From assembly GCA_900767495.1 (NCBI GenBank), contig CAAFZH010000086.1, positions 1 to 7,400 of the forward strand: a stretch of 7,400 bases of DNA, read 5' to 3'. Position 1 is the first letter of the stretch. Every line of letters begins with the position of its first letter. The stretch comes from Clostridia bacterium. Its GTDB lineage: Bacteria > Bacillota > Clostridia > Christensenellales > Borkfalkiaceae. The position numbers and the translations under genes were made by a program. The notes under the pieces are model-generated. The model searched no databases. It worked only from the letters and a program-made list of their open reading frames with translations, and was not told where the DNA came from. This document shows, one piece after another, positions 5,702-7,400 of this stretch.

Positions 5702-7367
5702 CTTTTTGCTCGCCCTTGTAATCGCCGCGTGTACCCTTCCGCTTACGGCATGCAAAAAAAGCGACGTGCTTTACCTCAACGTGTTCAACGCCGAAGAATA
5801 TATTTCGGAATACGACGAGGAGTGGGAAACGGTCGACGCGATTGCCGCTTTCGAGAAATACGCCACCGAAAAATACGGTAAAAAAGTCGTGGTAAACTAC
5901 TCGACTTTCGGCACGCTCGAAAATATGTACAACGAACTTCAACTTACTAAAAAGAAAAGCAAAAACGGCTATACCTACGCCTACGACCTCGTTTGCCCGT
6001 CCGACTATATGATTCAGAGAATGATAAACGAGGATATGCTGGAACGTTACGATATGAACGAGGACGGCACTTACGCCGCGCTCGGCAACTATAACGACAA
6101 CGCCTCCGCCTTTATTCAAAGCCTCTTCAACGGCAAGACCGAAAAAGACGAGGTTACCGGTTACGTCGGCAAGTGGTCGGAATACGCCGCGTGCTATATG
6201 TGGGGTACTATGGGTTTCGTTTACAATCCCGAAGTGCTTGCGGCAAACACCGCCGACGGAGATATAACCGAAATGGTAAACTCCTGGTCGCTCCCGTGGA
6301 ACGCCTACTTTAAAAACCTCGGCACTATAAAAGACAGTATACGCGATACTTACGCGCTCGCCGTGGGCTACACCTACCGCGAAGAACTTATGCAGTTGTT
6401 GTCGCTCAAAGCCGACGGCGTTTTATCGCAGGACGAATATCAGTCCGCCCTTATAAAAGTGTTCAATAACGTGAATACTCCGCTTTCGGACGAATTTAAA
6501 GAGGCGGGGTTGACGGGCGAAAAACTCGACGCGGTATATTCTCTTTTCAAAAAATACGAGGGCAAAAACACCGTAGATTCAGTCGGCGTAAACCTTAAAA
6601 ACCTTAAAAGCAACGTTTACGGCTTTGAGGTGGACAGCGGTAAAAAGGATATGGCGGCAGGCAAAATAGCCATAAACTTCGCCTGGTCGGGCGACGCGGC
6701 TTACACTCTCGATTTAGCCGACGAAGACGGCACGGAACTTTTCTACGAAGTACCCAAAGAAGGCAGCAACATCTGGTTTGACGCGTGGGTTATGCCCAAG
6801 GGCGCGAACAAGGCTCTGGCGCAGGATTTCGTAAACTTTTTGTCCTCGCCCGAGATTGCGATTTCAAATATGGACTACATAGGTTACGTAAGTCCTATCG
6901 CGGGCGACGATATTTTCGAGTACGTCAGGGAAACTTACGAACTTATCCTTCCCGAGGAATATAACGCCCTTACCGAAGAAGAAAAAGCCGAATATTACGA
7001 AATAGACTATTCGTATTATTTCGGTAATATTTCGGACGAATATAAGACCGACGGCAAAGTTATAGTATACTGCACGTCCGATCAGGTGGGCAGACAACTT
7101 ACCACGCAATATCCCGAGCAGTCGGTGATAGACCGTTGCGCTTTGATGACGGCCCTCTCCCGTTCGGAATTACAAGCCCTTAACGCCGCCTGGAGCGATA
7201 TTAAAGTAGGCAACGTACCCGTCGCGCTTATGATAGCGATACCCGTAATAATCGCGCTTGCAGTAATCGCGTTTTTCGTGATTAAGTTGCTTAAAAAACA
7301 CGGCGTAACCCTCCGCCGCAAGCCGCGCGTTTACGGCAAACTTATTTCAAGCGAAAGAGTAAGATAA
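5685..7367 (+). CDS. potD: Polyamine-binding lipoprotein PotD, enlarged, with C-terminal membrane helix
   Basis: A 560-residue extracellular binding protein delivering polyamine to PotBC. Residues 1-22 are a lipoprotein signal peptide with lipobox L20-T-A-C23. PotD-type landmarks follow: L-Y-L-N-V-F-N-A-E-E-Y near 29-39, Y-D-L-V-C-P-S-D-Y at 100-108, W173-G-T-M-G-F-V-Y-N, A-W334-S-G-D-A-A-Y, and I-W364-F-D366-A-W-V-M-P-K-G, then N-F-L-S-S-P-E at 384-390. From memory of E. coli PotD, W334, W364 and D366 would match ligand contacts W229, W255 and D257, whereas pocket Trp34 appears to be Ala36 here. Usual length is about 350; extra sequence lies at about 225-305 and 405-500. Residues 511-534 form a strong transmembrane helix followed by a basic tail (K-L-L-K-K, R-R-K), predicted inside. 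The protein is thus probably membrane-tethered at both ends. Polyamine specificity is inferred; another cationic amine is possible. The open reading frame is intact, with no frameshift seen. Confidence 0.88.
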   Translation: MKRIFNFLLALVIAACTLPLTACKKSDVLYLNVFNAEEYISEYDEEWETVDAIAAFEKYATEKYGKKVVVNYSTFGTLENMYNELQLTKKKSKNGYTYAYDLVCPSDYMIQRMINEDMLERYDMNEDGTYAALGNYNDNASAFIQSLFNGKTEKDEVTGYVGKWSEYAACYMWGTMGFVYNPEVLAANTADGDITEMVNSWSLPWNAYFKNLGTIKDSIRDTYALAVGYTYREELMQLLSLKADGVLSQDEYQSALIKVFNNVNTPLSDEFKEAGLTGEKLDAVYSLFKKYEGKNTVDSVGVNLKNLKSNVYGFEVDSGKKDMAAGKIAINFAWSGDAAYTLDLADEDGTELFYEVPKEGSNIWFDAWVMPKGANKALAQDFVNFLSSPEIAISNMDYIGYVSPIAGDDIFEYVRETYELILPEEYNALTEEEKAEYYEIDYSYYFGNISDEYKTDGKVIVYCTSDQVGRQLTTQYPEQSVIDRCALMTALSRSELQALNAAWSDIKVGNVPVALMIAIPVIIALAVIAFFVIKLLKKHGVTLRRKPRVYGKLISSERVR

Positions 7368-7400
7368 CAAATATAAAGATAACGCCGCCCCGTTTCGCCA
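7368..7400. other. Start of the region downstream of potD
   Basis: Thirty-three bases after the potD stop. No terminator hairpin, start codon with a ribosome binding site, or repeat is visible before the window ends, so whether the operon continues cannot be judged. Confidence 0.5.

Noticed and set aside
5667..6119. Minus-strand open frame of 150 codons opposite potD
   Set aside because: Antisense shadow: Val/Phe-rich, no start signal, and covered by a well-supported gene.
1..7400. CRISPR array, tRNA/rRNA gene, insertion sequence or prophage signal
   Set aside because: No regularly spaced repeats, no RNA gene signatures, no transposase or integrase frame, and no target-site duplications were seen.

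Overview
The window reads as chromosome from an uncultured, probably spore-forming Clostridia-type Firmicute. Evidence for this: strong AGGAGG-type ribosome binding sites, a near-perfect sigma-A promoter, a PdaB-like polysaccharide deacetylase of the kind found in endospore formers, and a polyamine importer with a clostridial gene order. Codon usage looks even across all genes, with many A/T-ending and TTA codons mixed with GCG/CGC. I see no sign of recent transfer, no mobile genes and no CRISPR.

Layout. Positions 1-157 are non-coding and dense in small dyads, with repeat-like character. A clean intrinsic terminator (about 154-186, minus strand) ends a two-gene minus-strand unit: a PdaB-like deacetylase (1702 to 923, GTG start) followed 37 bases later by a tandem-OB-fold single-stranded-DNA-binding protein (885 to 193). 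Positions 1703-2008 are a divergent control region. It carries a consensus promoter (TTGACA-17-TATAAT) on the plus strand, then two nearly identical 15-bp dyads (TAAAC-N5-GTTTA) spaced 31 bp centre to centre.

From 2009 to 7367 five genes are tightly packed on the plus strand: an XRE-cupin regulator, then potA, potB, potC and potD. Gaps and overlaps are +12, +1, -7 and -17 bases, so this is one operon with translational coupling. PotA (ATPase), PotB and PotC (permeases) and PotD (substrate-binding lipoprotein) together form a spermidine/putrescine ABC importer. The XRE-cupin protein is the likely polyamine-responsive regulator of its own operon, and the paired dyads are the obvious candidate operators.

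Most of this is a known system type, but two subunits are built unusually. PotA is 500 residues with a visibly duplicated C-terminal TOBE-type regulatory region and an insert in the helical subdomain. PotD is 560 residues, about 200 more than usual, with both an N-terminal lipobox and a C-terminal transmembrane helix plus basic tail, so it is probably anchored at both ends. It also appears to lack one conserved aromatic residue of the polyamine pocket. I do not see a wholly new system; the novelty lies in this remodelled transporter and its control region.
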